The notes under the pieces: model-generated | Told to the model about the DNA's origin: nothing | The model's database searches: none | Seen by the model: only the letters and a program-made list of their open reading frames with translations | Shown: positions 13,932 to 14,818 of the stretch, piece by piece | Layout of the letters: each line of letters starts with the position of its first letter | Numbering within the stretch: position 1 is the stretch's first letter | NCBI GenBank assembly: GCA_910587325.1 | Contig: CAJUKB010000032.1 | Coordinates: forward strand, 1-14,818 | DNA from: an uncultured Bacilli bacterium | GTDB taxonomy: Bacteria > Bacillota_I > Bacilli_A > RF39 > UBA660 | Reading direction: 5' to 3' | DNA: 14,818 bases | Made by a program: the position numbers and the translations under genes

Positions 13932-14735
13932 TTATTCGTTATAAGACATAAATCTTTTTACTTCTTTTTTGTTTAAAACTCTATACATGATTTCACTTTT
14001 AACCATTTCTGCTCCATTCTCTAATAAAGAATCTACTAGATTACTTGTTAAAATATTTCCATAATTATAAATGGTTTGCTGTCTTTCATAAGTTGTATTA
14101 TCCTCCGTAATAGTTCCATCTATATTTATTGTAATAAAAGGTCCAATTCTATAAGTTATAGATTTACTCTTATCAGAACAATCTAATATAAAAATTTTCA
14201 TTGGCTTTAATGGAATAGTAAGATTAGTATCTAAAAATTTAGCATTACCTTCTCTAAATAATTTTAAATTGTCATCCAATTCTCTAACTCCTGCAAAGCA
14301 TGGACTTTTAAAAATTTCTTTTTGAAATGAAATACCTCTTTTTTTCATTTCTTCCAAATGATATTTATCAAAAGATACATAAATTCCAACTCCACCATCT
14401 GGAAACCTTTTTCTGATATATTCATTCATTTTTTGGCACAAATCCATTAACTTAGCATTATAAATTGTACCATTAATTGTAATACAGATATTTCTTACCA
14501 ATATTCTTTTCTCTATAATCTTCTTAAAAAGATAAGAGAGTTTATCTACAGCCATTGTTGGTTCTCCACCACATATATTTAAAATATCAATAGCTTTCAC
14601 TTGTTCAAAGATAGCATCTATAACTTCAAAAGATATATCCCTACATTGTTTATCTCCTCTAAAACAATGAGCACAATTTAAATTACACTTTTCAGTGATA
14701 ATAATACCTAAATTATCTACATACAAATTATTCAT
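13932..14735 (-). CDS. Radical SAM protein, short form without auxiliary cluster
   Basis: The 267-aa product has the 4Fe-4S signature CNLNCAHC near the N-terminus (C17, C21, C24) and the SAM-binding GGEPT at 56-60. It then follows a partial TIM-barrel pattern (ICITINGT, VGIYVSFDKYH). The C-terminal part (ITINIDGTITEDNTTYERQQ, YNYGNI) resembles the twitch/SPASM lead-in, but the cysteine set for an auxiliary cluster is absent. The substrate is unknown. Relatives include peptide-modifying maturases and stand-alone enzymes; no precursor peptide is visible in the window. The start is supported by AGAGGA. A 10-bp inverted repeat puts this site in a stem. Upstream context lies outside the window. 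Confidence 0.85.
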   Translation of the reverse strand: MNNLYVDNLGIIITEKCNLNCAHCFRGDKQCRDISFEVIDAIFEQVKAIDILNICGGEPTMAVDKLSYLFKKIIEKRILVRNICITINGTIYNAKLMDLCQKMNEYIRKRFPDGGVGIYVSFDKYHLEEMKKRGISFQKEIFKSPCFAGVRELDDNLKLFREGNAKFLDTNLTIPLKPMKIFILDCSDKSKSITYRIGPFITINIDGTITEDNTTYERQQTIYNYGNILTSNLVDSLLENGAEMVKSEIMYRVLNKKEVKRFMSYNE

Positions 14736-14744
14736 ACTTTTTTC

Positions 14745-14792
14745 CTCTTTAATTGAAAATTATTAGACATCTTGCGAAATTAAATTAAAGAG
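14745..14792 (-). promoter_or_regulatory. Leader inverted repeat covering the radical SAM ribosome binding site
   Basis: On the minus strand CTCTTTAATT (14783-14792) is perfectly complementary to AATTAAAGAG (14745-14754), with a 28-base loop. The second arm includes most of the AAAGAGGA ribosome binding site. All but two pairs are A-T, so stability is modest. No clear promoter was found in 14755-14818. Confidence 0.4.
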
Positions 14793-14818
14793 AATAATTG
14801 TACAAAGAACAAATAAAA

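Noticed and set aside
1..14818. CRISPR arrays, tRNA or rRNA genes, and UGA read as tryptophan
   Set aside because: No regularly spaced repeats or RNA gene signatures were seen. The real genes are full length using TGG for tryptophan, with TGA closing frames.

Overview
The window comes from an AT-rich genome of the Bacillota/Mycoplasmatota type. Supporting signs are an RNA polymerase delta subunit gene, sigma-A-like promoters with extended -10 boxes, AGGAGG-type ribosome binding sites, and a ywiB-argS-rpoE gene order that I recall from Bacillus. UGA acts as a normal stop, so this is not a Mycoplasma-type code. I cannot name a genus. An uncultured gut-type Bacilli lineage would fit, but that is inference.

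Left part (1-5170, minus strand) is housekeeping. A strong promoter at 5138-5166 drives a YwiB/DUF1934 protein, argS and rpoE as a tight operon. A second promoter at 2567-2595 precedes an unrecognised 202-aa gene, followed by prfA (release factor 1) and prmC (the methyltransferase that modifies the release factor). prfA and prmC are coupled through a TAATG overlap.

Middle part (about 5170-8960) is an accessory region with much decay. It holds a broken gene with an XRE-like N-terminal stub and a membrane segment, an internally deleted remnant of a PD-(D/E)XK (Rpn/transposase-like) nuclease, and a frameshifted fragment resembling DUF262 proteins. It also holds a small orphan ORF, a complete insertion sequence (6509-7830, ISAzo13-like, 24-bp perfect terminal inverted repeats) and an intact PIN-domain protein with a C-terminal winged helix. 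The insertion sequence has its reading frame split at a run of nine A, and a leader hairpin that overlaps the translation start region.

Right part. An Abi_2/HEPN abortive-infection-like gene and a membrane-anchored HtrA protease form a minus-strand operon with its own promoter and a terminator overlapping the htrA stop codon. A divergent zinc-dependent phospholipase C-like gene runs convergently into a CwlD-like amidase. The two genes overlap at their ends, and the phospholipase terminator lies inside the amidase coding sequence. The amidase appears to have a leaderless transcript.

The last part (12922-14735) holds a radical SAM protein and, downstream on the same strand, an unrecognised 299-aa protein with its own TTGACA promoter and a palindromic operator-like site. 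This pair, together with the PIN-winged-helix protein, is the best candidate in the window for undescribed biology.
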